Shown here in pieces: positions 18,788-28,351 of a stretch of DNA of 64,000 nt; position 1 is the first letter of the stretch, and each line of letters starts with the position of its first letter. The notes beneath the pieces are model-generated. The model was given only the letters and a program-made list of their open reading frames with translations, searched no databases and was not told where the DNA came from. The stretch spans positions 2,232,001 through 2,296,000 of the forward strand of contig NZ_JAOVZR010000001.1 in NCBI RefSeq assembly GCF_026619415.1, written 5' to 3'. The DNA is from Hoeflea algicola (GTDB lineage Bacteria > Pseudomonadota > Alphaproteobacteria > Rhizobiales > Rhizobiaceae). Both the position numbers and the translations under genes were made by a program.

Positions 18788-19798
18788 ATGAAGACCAGGA
18801 TCGCCATCAACGGATTTGGCCGGATCGGCCGCAATGTGGTTCGCGCCATTTTTGAATCGGGCCGCAAGGACATCGATATCGTGGCCATCAACGACCTCGG
18901 TCCGGTTGAAACCAACGCCCACCTGATGCGCTATGATTCGGTTCATGGCCGTTTCCCGCATGAGGTTACGGTCGACGGCGACACCATCTCGGTGGGCTCG
19001 GAGAGCTTCAAGGTCTTCGCCGAACGCGATCCCGCAAACCTGCCCTGGGGCGATCTCAACATCGACATCGTGATGGAATGCACCGGCATTTTCACCGCCC
19101 GCGACAAGGCGGCGTTGCATTTGAAAGCCGGCGCCAAGCGGGTTCTGGTGTCGGCCCCGGCTGCTGGCGCCGACAAGACCATCGTCTATGGCGTCAACCA
19201 TGGCATCCTGACCAAGGACGACATCGTCGTTTCCAACGCCTCATGCACCACCAACTGCCTGTCACCGGTGGCCAAGGTGCTCAACGATGCCATTGGCATC
19301 GAACACGGCATCATGACGACGATCCATTCCTACACCGGTGACCAGCCGACCCTCGACACCATGCACAAGGATCTCTACCGCGGCCGCGCCGCGGCGATGT
19401 CCATGATCCCGACCTCGACTGGTGCCGCCAAAGCCATCGGTCTGGTGCTGCCCGAGCTCGACGGCAAGCTTGACGGCTCGTCGATTCGCGTACCGACCCC
19501 GAACGTCTCTGTCGTCGACCTCAAGTTCGTGGCCAAGCGCACCACCTCGATCGAGGAGGTAAACGGCTTCATCCGTGCGGCCGCCGCCGAAGGTCCGCTC
19601 AAGGGCATTCTCGGCTACACCGAGGAAAAGCTGGTGTCGATCGACTTCAATCATGATCCGCGGTCGTCGATCTTTCATGCTGACCAGACCAAGGTGATGG
19701 ACGGGACACTGGTGTCGATCCTGACCTGGTATGACAATGAATGGGGCTTCTCAAACCGCATGGGCGACACCGCTGTCGCCATGGCGAAGCTGATCTAG
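18788..19798 (+). CDS. gap: Glyceraldehyde-3-phosphate dehydrogenase, type I
   Basis: 336 residues. NAD-binding [15 protein letters not shown] at the N-terminus; catalytic Cys in [11 protein letters not shown] near residue 155; substrate-binding [11 protein letters not shown]; and the C-terminal [12 protein letters not shown]. The 1,3-bisphosphoglycerate product feeds pgk, located 2.2 kb downstream. A strong GGAGGAATAGG ribosome site precedes the ATG. Confidence 0.97.
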   Translation: MKTRIAINGFGRIGRNVVRAIFESGRKDIDIVAINDLGPVETNAHLMRYDSVHGRFPHEVTVDGDTISVGSESFKVFAERDPANLPWGDLNIDIVMECTGIFTARDKAALHLKAGAKRVLVSAPAAGADKTIVYGVNHGILTKDDIVVSNASCTTNCLSPVAKVLNDAIGIEHGIMTTIHSYTGDQPTLDTMHKDLYRGRAAAMSMIPTSTGAAKAIGLVLPELDGKLDGSSIRVPTPNVSVVDLKFVAKRTTSIEEVNGFIRAAAAEGPLKGILGYTEEKLVSIDFNHDPRSSIFHADQTKVMDGTLVSILTWYDNEWGFSNRMGDTAVAMAKLI

Positions 19799-19847
19799 CA
19801 CCACCCGATCCGCAGCTTTTGAGCCGCGACATCGTTTTGACGATTGT

Positions 19848-19880
19848 GCCGCCACCGTTTGTTTCGAACGGTGGCGGTGC
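19848..19880 (+). terminator. Hairpin downstream of gap
   Basis: GCCGCCACCGTT (19848-19859) pairs with AACGGTGGCGGT (19867-19878). There is no clear U-run after it, so termination may be weak. The rest of the 279-base gap up to the antiporter shows nothing I can assign. Confidence 0.5.
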
Positions 19881-20077
19881 TGATTCTGGTGCGTAATACG
19901 CTATGAAGCGGGACGCCCACCGATATTTCCGTAGCCGGCCCAACTCTCACCGTGATTATCGTTAAATTTCCGTCTTTTGAGGCTCGAAGCATTGCTCCGC
20001 AGCCCCGGCCATTTCATATTCTTTGACAGCGCCGCAAACTGCGGGCCGGCCAGGGCGATCAGGATTAGGGAAGACGG

Positions 20078-21877
20078 TTGGACACATTCTACATTGTAAC
20101 GCTGGCGTCGACGGCGCTTGTTCTGATCGCGGCATTTTCGAGCCTTCTGGCCGAACGTTTTGGCGCTCCATTGTTGCTGCTGTTTCTGCTGATCGGATTG
20201 GTGGCCGGCGTCGACGGGTTGGGTATCGATTTTTCCAACAATTCCGCTGCCTACATGCTGGGCTCCATCGCACTGGCGATCATCCTGTTTGATTCAGGCT
20301 ACGGAACCTCGATGCAGTCTTTCAAGCAGGCCTCGTTCCCTGCCCTCACGCTGGCAACGTTTGGCGTGCTGCTGACCGCTGTCCTGTTTGGTGTCGCCGC
20401 ACGCTTCCTGCTCGATTTTTCCTGGCTGGAGGGGCTGCTCCTGGGCTCCATCGTCGCATCGACCGACGCGGCCGCTGTGTTCTTTCTGCTTCGTACCGGC
20501 GGCATCAGCATCCGCGACCGGGTCCGTTCCACGCTGGAAGTCGAATCCGGCACCAACGACCCGATGGCGATATTCCTCACCGCTGCGCTGGTCGGCATCA
20601 TGGCCAACAATCAAGGGTTGGACGATATCGGCCTTGACCTGCTTATCCTGTTTGCCAAACAGATCGGCGGCGGTTTGCTGCTCGGCCTCGGCGGCGGCGT
20701 TCTCATTGTCCAGATCATCCGCCGGGTTCCTGTGGAACGCGGGCTCGCCCCGATCTTCGTGCTGGCGTTGGCTCTACTGGTATTCGCCTACACCTCGGCC
20801 ATCGGCGGCAGTGGTTTCCTGGCGGTCTATGTTGCCGGGATTTACGCCGGCAACAAGAAGCTGCAGGCCCGGACATCAATCGTCCGCTTTCAGGAAGGCA
20901 TGACCTGGCTGGCGCAGATTATCATGTTCCTGGTTCTGGGGCTGCTGGCGACACCTTCGCAATTCCCGCAGATCGCCCTTCCCGCCATCGCACTCGCAAT
21001 CTTCCTGGTCTTCATCGCCCGGCCAATAGCGGTCTGGCTGTGCCTGCTGCCCTTCGACTATACCCAGCGCGAGACCGGGTTTGTCGCCTGGGTTGGCCTG
21101 CGCGGCGCGGTTTCGATCCTGCTGGCGATCCTGCCGATTCTCGGCAATCTCGAAAATGGTCAGCTCTATTTCAACACCACCTTCATCGTGGTCATGGTTT
21201 CACTTGCCATCCAGGGCTGGACCGTCAAGCCGATTGCCCGACGCCTTGGCCAAATCGTCCCGCCGCAAATCGGCGCCATCGACAAGCTCGAACTTGATCT
21301 GCCGGGCACGGCCAACCATGAACTTCTCGCCTACCGGGTGGTAGCAGACAGCCCGGTGTTGCGCGGCGAACGGATCCCCCGCTGGGCACGGCCTTCCCTC
21401 GTCATTCGCGACGGCATATCCATGCGCTATCAATATGCCGGCCGTTTACGTGAGAACGATCAGGTCTATCTCTTCATCGCACCGGGCTATTCACGCCTTC
21501 TCGACCGGCTGTTCGCTTCCAAGGTCGCAGTTAGCGAAAACGACAATGAATTCTTCGGAACCTTCACGATTGCCCCCACCCGAACCGGGGAAGAGCTCGA
21601 TGCTGCCTATGGCCCTGGCCTGCTCAGCAAGGCCGAAAAATCAATGACCATTGCGGAACTGATGGAGCAGCGGCTGGGCGGCAAGCTCGATTATGCCGAC
21701 CGGGTAAAAATTGGCCGCATCGTGCTGATCGTTCGCCAGACCGACGAGCATGGCAACGCCACCATGATCGGGGTTTCGCTCGAACCGGTCGCCCCGGCCA
21801 CCCGCCTCCCGCTGTTTTTAAACCTGCGGGAAATCATCCATGCGATACGCGAATACACCCGCAAACGCCGGAAGTGA
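20078..21877 (+). CDS. Potassium/proton antiporter (CPA1; NhaP2/CvrA-like)
   Basis: 599 residues with about 12 membrane segments in the first ~390 residues, including the CPA1 motif region SIVASTDAAAVFFLLR and SGTNDPMAIFLTAAL, then a cytoplasmic TrkA-C domain (residues ~400-490) and a CorC/HlyC-type domain at the end. This is the layout of YcgO/CvrA-type antiporters controlling K+ and pH. The start is TTG 20078, with GGGAAGACGG upstream. It lies between gap and pgk, an unusual interruption of a glycolytic block. Confidence 0.85.
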   Translation: MDTFYIVTLASTALVLIAAFSSLLAERFGAPLLLLFLLIGLVAGVDGLGIDFSNNSAAYMLGSIALAIILFDSGYGTSMQSFKQASFPALTLATFGVLLTAVLFGVAARFLLDFSWLEGLLLGSIVASTDAAAVFFLLRTGGISIRDRVRSTLEVESGTNDPMAIFLTAALVGIMANNQGLDDIGLDLLILFAKQIGGGLLLGLGGGVLIVQIIRRVPVERGLAPIFVLALALLVFAYTSAIGGSGFLAVYVAGIYAGNKKLQARTSIVRFQEGMTWLAQIIMFLVLGLLATPSQFPQIALPAIALAIFLVFIARPIAVWLCLLPFDYTQRETGFVAWVGLRGAVSILLAILPILGNLENGQLYFNTTFIVVMVSLAIQGWTVKPIARRLGQIVPPQIGAIDKLELDLPGTANHELLAYRVVADSPVLRGERIPRWARPSLVIRDGISMRYQYAGRLRENDQVYLFIAPGYSRLLDRLFASKVAVSENDNEFFGTFTIAPTRTGEELDAAYGPGLLSKAEKSMTIAELMEQRLGGKLDYADRVKIGRIVLIVRQTDEHGNATMIGVSLEPVAPATRLPLFLNLREIIHAIREYTRKRRK

Positions 21878-21987
21878 GGCATCCGGGCAGGCATCGTCGC
21901 ACCAATGCTGCCTTGCACCACACGGCAAGCGGTGTAATGTCCGCCCCGAAATTCCGCGGCACAGCTACTTGACGAATGGAACAATCA

Positions 21988-23184
21988 ATGACGGCTTTCA
22001 AAACCCTCGATGATCTCACGAACCTCGCCGGCAAGCGGGTTCTTCTGCGCGTCGATCTCAATGTCCCGGTCAAGGACGGCAAGGTTACCGACACCACCCG
22101 CGTCGAACGTGTGGCGCCGACCATTATGGAACTGTCCGGCAAGGGAGCGCGGGTAATCCTGCTCGCGCATTTCGGCCGTCCGAAGGGCAATGTGGTTCCA
22201 TCAATGTCGCTCGAATCAATCGCCGGCGTGGTCGAAAACGTGCTTGATCACCGCGTCCATTTTGCCGCCGATTGCATCGGCGAGATCGCCGAGAAGGCAA
22301 TCGCAGCGATGGTTGATGGCGATATCCTGCTGCTCGAAAACACCCGTTTCCATGCCGGCGAAGAAACCAATGACCCGGATTTCGCCGCGGCCCTGGCCAG
22401 GAACGGCGACATCTTTGTCAATGACGCCTTCTCCGCGGCCCACCGCGCCCATGCGTCTACCGAGGGCCTGGCGCATCACCTACCCGCCTATGCCGGTCGC
22501 GCCATGCAGGCGGAACTCACCGCGCTGGAACAGGGCCTTGGCAACCCGGCGCGCCCGGTGGTCGCCATTGTCGGCGGCGCCAAGGTCTCCACCAAGATCG
22601 ACCTGCTCAAGAACCTGGTAAAAAGGGTCGACGCGCTGATAATCGGCGGCGGCATGGCCAATACCTTCCTCGCCGCCCGCGGCATCAATGTCGGCAAATC
22701 ACTGTGCGAGCATGACCTTGCGCAAACCGCTCGCGAAATCGAAACCGAAGCCAAAGCCGCCGGCTGCGCGCTGGTGTTGCCGGTTGACGGCGTTGTGGCA
22801 CGTGAATTCAAGGCTGACGCCGACAACGAAACTGTTGATGTTGATGCCATTCCCGCTGACGCCATGATGCTCGACGTCGGGCCGAAGTCGATCGAGGCGG
22901 TCAATGCCTGGATCACCAAGGCCGACACGCTAGTTTGGAATGGCCCGCTCGGCGCCTTCGAGATCTCACCCTTCGATGCAGCCACGGTGGCAGCAGCTCA
23001 GCATGCAGCCCGCCGCACTGAGGAAGGCTTGCTGGTCTCGGTGGCCGGTGGCGGCGATACAGTTTCTGCACTCAATCATGCAGGCGTTGCCGAAGATTTC
23101 ACCTATGTTTCCACCGCTGGCGGTGCGTTTCTGGAGTGGATGGAAGGCAAACCCCTGCCCGGCGTTGATGTGCTCAAGGTCTAA
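21988..23184 (+). CDS. pgk: Phosphoglycerate kinase
   Basis: 398-residue two-domain kinase that makes ATP and 3-phosphoglycerate. Visible signatures: [24 protein letters not shown], the AHRAHAST substrate segment, [12 protein letters not shown], and the C-terminal [16 protein letters not shown] prefer ATG 21988 ([10 protein letters not shown]), which matches the family, over ATG 21976 four codons upstream. Confidence 0.97.
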   Translation: MTAFKTLDDLTNLAGKRVLLRVDLNVPVKDGKVTDTTRVERVAPTIMELSGKGARVILLAHFGRPKGNVVPSMSLESIAGVVENVLDHRVHFAADCIGEIAEKAIAAMVDGDILLLENTRFHAGEETNDPDFAAALARNGDIFVNDAFSAAHRAHASTEGLAHHLPAYAGRAMQAELTALEQGLGNPARPVVAIVGGAKVSTKIDLLKNLVKRVDALIIGGGMANTFLAARGINVGKSLCEHDLAQTAREIETEAKAAGCALVLPVDGVVAREFKADADNETVDVDAIPADAMMLDVGPKSIEAVNAWITKADTLVWNGPLGAFEISPFDAATVAAAQHAARRTEEGLLVSVAGGGDTVSALNHAGVAEDFTYVSTAGGAFLEWMEGKPLPGVDVLKV

Positions 23185-23204
23185 AAGCAGCGCCTTTGCT
23201 GCTT
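23185..23204 (+). terminator. Short hairpin after pgk
   Basis: AAGCAGC (23185-23191) pairs with GCTGCTT (23198-23204) directly after the pgk stop. No U-tract follows, so it may act only in RNA 3'-end stabilisation. Confidence 0.4.
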
Positions 23205-23247
23205 AACGCGCGACCCATCGTTAAGCATGCTTCAAAAACACTTGTGT

Positions 23248-23282
23248 TTTCAATCGATTGAAAGATTTTCAATCGATTCAAG
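23248..23282. promoter_or_regulatory. Tandem palindromic operator upstream of fba
   Basis: Two copies of a 16-base palindrome: TTTCAATCGATTGAAA (23248-23263, perfect) and TTTCAATCGATTCAAG (23267-23282), centred 19 bases apart. The ATCGAT core with a central CG is typical of LacI-family operators. It lies ~80 bases before the aldolase, so a sugar- or gluconeogenesis-responsive LacI-type repressor is a reasonable guess. A possible -10, TATTCT, is at 23295-23300. Confidence 0.6.
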
Positions 23283-23360
23283 CTGCCACGAGCCTATTCT
23301 CCCCCGGTTGCAGCATCTGCTAAAGCAGCCCTCAAGATTCTGATGAACAGGGGATACGGC

Positions 23361-24254
23361 ATGATGAATGCGACCATGGCGCAACAAATGGCAGAGAAGG
23401 ACGGCTTTATCGCCGCGCTCGACCAGTCGGGCGGGTCCACACCCAAGGCGCTGAAACTCTACGGCGTGACGGAGGACAGCTATTCCAATGACGAGGAGAT
23501 GTTCGCGCTGATCCACGCCATGCGTGCCCGCATCATCAAGTCGCCCGCCTTCACCGGCGACAAGGTGATTGGGGCGATCCTGTTCGAACGCACCATGGAT
23601 GGTGAAATCGACAGTATTCCCACCGCCGATTATCTTTGGGACAAGCGCGGGATTGTACCGTTTCTGAAAGTCGACAAGGGCTTGATGGCCGAAGAAAATG
23701 GCGTGCAATTGATGAAGCCAATGGGTGGCCTCGATGCACTTCTTGAACGGGCGATCGCCAAGAATGTCTTCGGCACCAAGATGCGCTCGGTCGTCAACGC
23801 CGCCAACAAGGACGGGATCGAGGCGATCGTCGCCCAGCAATTCGAGATCGGCAGGCAGATCCTCGGCCACGGGCTGACGCCGATTCTCGAACCGGAAGTC
23901 AACATCAAGATCGCCGACAAGGCCGAAGCGGAAAACTTGCTGCTGGATGCGATCCGCCAGCACCTCGACACCGTTCCCACGGGGCAACAGGTGATGCTAA
24001 AACTGTCGCTGCCGACAAAGGCCAATCTCTACAAGACGCTGGTCGATGATCCGCGCGTCATGCGTGTTGTTGCCCTGTCTGGCGGCTATTCCCGCGATGA
24101 AGCCAACAGCCTGCTCAGTGCCAACAAGGGCGTAATCGCCTCGTTCTCGCGTGCCCTGACCGAAGGGCTGTCGCAGGGCCAGACGGATGCCGAATTCGAC
24201 GCGATGCTGGCCGCCACAATCGACAGCATCTTCAAAGCCTCCCGCGCAGCCTGA
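23361..24254 (+). CDS. Fructose-bisphosphate aldolase class I
   Basis: 297-residue Schiff-base aldolase: [21 protein letters not shown] at the N-terminus (key part AALDQSGGS), [20 protein letters not shown], and the active-site Lys region [14 protein letters not shown]. It cleaves fructose-1,6-bisphosphate without a divalent metal. I start at ATG 23361, with AGGGGA upstream; 23343 is an alternative. Tandem palindromes upstream suggest dedicated repression, and a strong terminator follows, so it is probably transcribed on its own. Confidence 0.93.
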   Translation: MMNATMAQQMAEKDGFIAALDQSGGSTPKALKLYGVTEDSYSNDEEMFALIHAMRARIIKSPAFTGDKVIGAILFERTMDGEIDSIPTADYLWDKRGIVPFLKVDKGLMAEENGVQLMKPMGGLDALLERAIAKNVFGTKMRSVVNAANKDGIEAIVAQQFEIGRQILGHGLTPILEPEVNIKIADKAEAENLLLDAIRQHLDTVPTGQQVMLKLSLPTKANLYKTLVDDPRVMRVVALSGGYSRDEANSLLSANKGVIASFSRALTEGLSQGQTDAEFDAMLAATIDSIFKASRAA

Positions 24255-24285
24255 TCGGCGCTCCCGCCTTATCCAGGATCCCGAA

Positions 24286-24320
24286 CTACCCGGAAGCGAC
24301 AGTTTCCGGGTGGTTTTTTT
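24286..24320 (+). terminator. Rho-independent terminator of fba
   Basis: ACCCGGAA (24288-24295) pairs with TTTCCGGGT (24303-24311), followed by a run of eight or more T. Confidence 0.85.
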
Positions 24321-24379
24321 TGTGATTACCGACCTTGGAAATAGTTCAACTCGAAACAAAAATCCGCTAAAGCCACATC

Positions 24380-25129
24380 ATGAATACGGTAACCGCAAGT
24401 CTACTGAGTTGGCTTTTGCTGCCCGTGGCCCTGATCAAGGGCCTGGGCGTGCGTAAAACAGCACCCCGCCTGCCGCCCCCGCCAGGATTGCCCCGCGGCC
24501 AGATAGGCGAGGGTCCGGCTGAGATCCGGCTGCTGGTCATCGGCGATTCATCCGCAGCCGGCGTCGGTGCGGCTGAAATCGATCAGACGCTGGGCCCGCA
24601 GCTATCCGCCCTACTGCACCAGGCAACCCGCAAGCCGGTGTCGTGGCGCACTGCCGGCGCCAACTCGGCTATCGCTGAACAGATCCGCGATCATGTCGTC
24701 CCCAATATCGAGGAACGCGATTTCACCCATGTGGTGCTGACCGTCGGCACCAATGACGCCAAGAACTATGTCACCCGCGCCCGCTTCAAGAAGGGGTTCG
24801 GTGGACTTTTATACGCCGCCCACGCGCGCTGGCCGGAAGCAAAGATCTTCTGGTCACCGGTGGTCGACATGCGTGGCGTTCCGGCGCTGCCGCCCGCGCT
24901 GGCCTTCATCCTGTCCTTGCGTGTGCAGATCATCAACGCGATGGGCGCCCAGCTCTGCCGGGAGCGTTATGCCACCGCAGTGGAACCCCTGCCGATCGAA
25001 GGGCCTGAGGGCTTCGCCGTCGATGGATTTCACGCCAATGCGGCCGGCTATCAGCATTGGGCGGCACATTTGGCCCGTATCATGCTGGCCGAAACACCAG
25101 CGCCATCATCATCGCGGCGATCAGAATAA
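24380..25129 (+). CDS. SGNH/GDSL hydrolase family protein
   Basis: 249 residues with all four SGNH blocks: GDSSAAGVGA (nucleophile Ser), the Gly of TAGANSAIAEQ, VGTNDAKN (block III), and DGFHANAAGYQHW (catalytic Asp/His). An N-terminal hydrophobic stretch (LLSWLLLPVALIKGLG) suggests membrane attachment or export. Substrate unknown: esterase, lipase or deacetylase of a cell-envelope glycan are all possible. Its last ~50 bases overlap a convergent small membrane-protein gene. Confidence 0.85.
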   Translation: MNTVTASLLSWLLLPVALIKGLGVRKTAPRLPPPPGLPRGQIGEGPAEIRLLVIGDSSAAGVGAAEIDQTLGPQLSALLHQATRKPVSWRTAGANSAIAEQIRDHVVPNIEERDFTHVVLTVGTNDAKNYVTRARFKKGFGGLLYAAHARWPEAKIFWSPVVDMRGVPALPPALAFILSLRVQIINAMGAQLCRERYATAVEPLPIEGPEGFAVDGFHANAAGYQHWAAHLARIMLAETPAPSSSRRSE

Positions 25130-25241
25130 GCGCGATCTTCCAGGCATCTTTACGCTGCCGCAGACCCGGAAGCCCGAAGGGTTTGATCAGGTGCAGGACC
25201 ATGGCCACCAGAACCAGAATAACCAGAATTTTCACCGCCAT
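25080..25241 (-). CDS. Small two-TM membrane protein, hypothetical
   Basis: 53 residues from ATG 25241 (MAVKILVILVLVAMVLHLI), with a second hydrophobic segment AWKIALILIAAMMMALVF near the C-terminus and a basic loop between. AAGGG lies eight bases upstream. It overlaps the 3' end of the SGNH hydrolase gene tail to tail. I do not recognise a family; the coding call rests on composition, ribosome site and clean membrane topology. Confidence 0.5.
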   Translation of the reverse strand: MAVKILVILVLVAMVLHLIKPFGLPGLRQRKDAWKIALILIAAMMMALVFRPA

Positions 25242-25368
25242 GTAACGCGCCCTTATTTTGCCATTCAGCCATACACCGGTCATGATTGGGGTCAAATACC
25301 TGTGTCATCCTGATTCGGGGCCGAAGCAATACCCGACGGCCAATCCTCCTCCAGCTTTCCGGAACGTC

Positions 25369-26610
25369 ATGCGCAGCAATATTCTTCCCGTCCTGTCCTT
25401 GCTGTTGGGCACCGCCTTCCTGTTGGCCGGTAATGGCCTGCACGGCCTGTTGCTGCCCATGCGCGGCAGCGCCGAAGGCTTCTCGCCAACATCGCTCGGC
25501 CTGCTCGGTACGTCCTGGGCGACCGGCTTCGTGCTTGGCTGCATTTTTTCACAGCGGCTGGTGCGCCGAATCGGCCATGTCCGGGCGTTTTCGGCATTTT
25601 CGGCGATGATCGCCATCATTGCCCTGCTCACCGGTCTGCTGGTCGATCCGGTGATCTGGATCGTGCTGCGGGTAGTCACCGGCTTTGCCATTGCCGCCTC
25701 GTTCATGATCATCGAGAGCTGGCTCAACGAGCGCGCCACCAACGAAACCCGCGGACTGATCTTTTCGCTCTACATGACCGTCACATACATCGCCATCGTC
25801 GCGGGGCAGATGAGCATCGTGCTGGGGGATATTTCGCAGACCACATTCTTCATCATCGCCGGCATTCTGTATTGCCTGGCGCTGTTGCCGACGGCGATGT
25901 CCACGGCATCGAGCCCGGCGCCGTTGAAGGAAGTGAAGCTTGATCTGAAGATGATCTACCGCAACTCGCCGGTATCGTTTGTCGCCATGCTGCTAATCGG
26001 CATCGCCAACGGCGCCTTCGGTACGCTGGCGCCGGTTTTTGGCGCCGACGTCGGTCTTTCCACCATCACCATCGCCACCATGATGTCGATCACCATCTTC
26101 TCCGGCGCGGTCATGCAGTTGCCTGCCGGACGGATGTCCGACCGGATAGACCGCCGCTATGTGCTGGCCGGCCTGGCGGCTGTCGCCGGATTGTCAGGAT
26201 TGGCCATCGTGGTTGTGATGCCGTCGGACATTGCCGTCTTGTTCGGTCTGATCTCGCTCTATGGTGCGATGTCCTACACGCTCTATTCGATCATCGTGGC
26301 CCATGCCAACGACTATGCCGCCAACGACCAGTTCGTCACTGTGTCGGGAGGGCTGCTGCTGCTTTATGGCATAGGCACCATTGTCGGTCCGCTGATCAGT
26401 GGCGTGGCGATGGCCTACAGCCCGTATCTGCTGTTTGCCGTCACCGCCGTGGCCCATCTCGGCGTCGCCGGTTACGCCATCATCCGCAGTCGTATCCGTG
26501 CGGCGATCCCAGCCGACGAACGCGAGAACTTCGCCTCGATCCCGTCGGCGCGCGCCGCCACACCGGAATCGATCAATCTCGATCCGCGCGCGTCAACGAC
26601 GGAGAACTGA
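25369..26610 (+). CDS. MFS transporter
   Basis: 413 residues with 12 predicted membrane segments. The loop motif LVRRIGHVRAFSAF lies between segments 2 and 3, and GRMSDRIDRRYVL in the second half is the repeat of the MFS signature. A C-terminal cytoplasmic tail follows. I start at ATG 25369 (MRSNILPVLSLLLGTAF); the frame reaches further upstream without transporter-like sequence. Substrate not predictable; drug or metabolite efflux is typical of this subgroup. Confidence 0.88.
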   Translation: MRSNILPVLSLLLGTAFLLAGNGLHGLLLPMRGSAEGFSPTSLGLLGTSWATGFVLGCIFSQRLVRRIGHVRAFSAFSAMIAIIALLTGLLVDPVIWIVLRVVTGFAIAASFMIIESWLNERATNETRGLIFSLYMTVTYIAIVAGQMSIVLGDISQTTFFIIAGILYCLALLPTAMSTASSPAPLKEVKLDLKMIYRNSPVSFVAMLLIGIANGAFGTLAPVFGADVGLSTITIATMMSITIFSGAVMQLPAGRMSDRIDRRYVLAGLAAVAGLSGLAIVVVMPSDIAVLFGLISLYGAMSYTLYSIIVAHANDYAANDQFVTVSGGLLLLYGIGTIVGPLISGVAMAYSPYLLFAVTAVAHLGVAGYAIIRSRIRAAIPADERENFASIPSARAATPESINLDPRASTTEN

Positions 26611-26622
26611 GCCGAGTGATCG

Positions 26623-27605
26623 TCAGCTGACGTCGAGCACGATCTTGCCGATGTGCTCGCCATCCTCCATGCGCTGGTGCGCAGCGGCGGCCTGGTCGAG
26701 CGGGAAGATTGAATCCATCACCGGCAACACCTTGCGGTCGCTCAACAGCGGCCACACCTGCCGGCGCAACTCATCGGCGATCGCGGCCTTGAAGGCGATA
26801 TCGCGTGCGCGCAATGTCGACCCGGTATGGGTCAGCCGCTTCATCATCAGCAGCGAAAAATCCGCCTCTGCCATCCGCCCCTTGAGAAACGCGATCTGAA
26901 CGATCCGCCCCTCAACGGCGGCGGCCTGGTAATTGCGGCTGATGTACTCGCCACCAACCATGTCGAGAATCAGATCGGCGCCCTTGCCGTCTGTCGCCTG
27001 CTTGACCGCGGCCACAAAATCTTCCTCACGGTAGTTGATGGCAAGATCAGCGCCCAGATCACGCATGGCAGCGCATTTGGCTTCCGAACCGGCGGTGGCC
27101 AGCACCTTGGCGCCAAACGCCTTGGCGAGCTGAATTGCCGTTGTACCGATGCCCGAAGTGCCGCCATGTACCAGGAAGGTCTCGCCCGCAGTCAGTCCGC
27201 CGCGCTGGAAAACATTGTGCCAGACCGTAAAGAAGGTTTCCGGAATCGCCGCTGCTTCCACCATGGTCAGCCCCTGGGCGCTGGCAGGGCGTTGGTCTCG
27301 TTGACAGTACAGAATTCAGCATAGCCGCCGCCCGCCACCAGCGCACAGACCCGGTCTCCCTGCTTGAAGCGGGTAACGCCCGCACCGACGTCTGCCACCT
27401 CGCCGGCAATCTCCAGGCCGGGAATGTCGGAAGCCCCCTTTGGAGGCGGATAGGCACCCTGCCGCTGCAGGCAATCGGGGCGGTTGACCCCGGCCGCGGC
27501 CACCTTGACTAGCAATTCTCCCGCGCCAGGCACCGGCCGGTCACGGGTTGTGAGAGTCAGCACTTCGGGGCCGCCGGGTTCCCGGATCTCAACTGCACGC
27601 ATCAA
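26623..27605 (-). pseudogene. NAD(P)H quinone oxidoreductase (zinc-less MDR, PIG3-like), frameshifted
   Basis: Two frames make one ~327-residue medium-chain reductase. The first (from 27605, MMRAVEIREPGGPEVL) covers the GroES-like domain up to NALPAP. The second covers the Rossmann half (VHGGTSGIGTTAIQLAKAFGAKVLATA in outline) to the end. One G is missing in the GGG at 27276-27278 on the plus strand; restoring it gives NALPAPQGLTMVEAAAIPET, which reads through. The catalytic zinc ligands of alcohol dehydrogenases are absent, as in quinone reductases. A sequencing error is likely. Confidence 0.8.
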
Positions 27606-27709
27606 TTCACTCTCCTTCTACCGCTTTGCCGAACCATAGGCTTGGGCTAAAGTCCGGGCAAGGTTCACGCTGCGCGGACACCACTGCTGGAACTGTGAGG
27701 GCCATTAAA

Positions 27710-27901
27710 ATGTTTGCTGACGATGACCGCCCGAAATCCAACAAGCAACACGAGATCGGGGCCGATCTGACCTTCCTCTCGGCTGATGAGCTGGACGAAC
27801 GAATCACCCTTCTCAAGCAGGAAATCGTCCGACTGGAAGCCGATAAGGCCTCGAAAACCTCCAGTCGCAGCGCTGCAGAGGATTTTTTCAAATCAAAATA
27901 G
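27710..27901 (+). CDS. DUF1192 family protein
   Basis: 63 residues from ATG 27710 (MFADDDRPKSNKQHEIG), followed by LSADELDERITLLKQEIVRLE, a short coiled coil typical of DUF1192, and a Lys-rich tail. Function unknown. It precedes rcdA with a 450-base gap holding a terminator and a CtrA box, so the two are probably separate transcripts. Confidence 0.85.
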   Translation: MFADDDRPKSNKQHEIGADLTFLSADELDERITLLKQEIVRLEADKASKTSSRSAAEDFFKSK

Positions 27902-28049
27902 TTCAGTAAAAACATATATTTATTGAATTTGCGAAGTTTGTTAAGCTCCAGGTAAGCTTTACAAGTGTTTACTATAAGCATCCAGGCTTCCTGGATTTGA
28001 CAGTTTGACCCAGGGTCACACTGTTTGACGCCTCCCTGTTAAACTCTTG

Positions 28050-28075
28050 AGAGCCGCTGGTGCGGCTCTTTTTTT
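28050..28075 (+). terminator. Rho-independent terminator
   Basis: AGAGCCGC (28050-28057), loop TGGT, GCGGCTCT (28062-28069), then six or more T. It ends either DUF1192 mRNA or a short independent transcript from the A/T-rich region at 27950-28000. The rest of the 27902-28351 gap holds the CtrA box and nothing else I can name. Confidence 0.9.
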
Positions 28076-28220
28076 GTTTATAGCTCCCCGCATTGAGTTG
28101 TTGATTGACCGGGATAACCGGCTGAAAGCCATTGCTACCGGCTTGTGCGTGCTGCAAAATCCTCTTCGAAAACCATGCTGAATCCCGGCAAGAATCCACT
28201 ATATGCCGGCATTTGTGACG

Positions 28221-28235
28221 TTAACCCTTTCTTAA
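28221..28235 (+). promoter_or_regulatory. CtrA-binding box upstream of rcdA
   Basis: TTAACCCTTTCTTAA matches the full CtrA consensus TTAA-N7-TTAA with no mismatch, 116 bases before the rcdA start. CtrA is the master cell-cycle regulator of alphaproteobacteria, and RcdA takes part in CtrA proteolysis, so the site suggests feedback. Confidence 0.7.
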
Positions 28236-28351
28236 CAATAAACTTGCCGAGGCGCTCTCAAAGCGCCAAGATACAAGGGCTCGGCGCCAATGGATGACGT
28301 CAAGCCGATAGCCGACTTGCAGTGTATTTCGTAATCAGGATTTCCCGGCCA

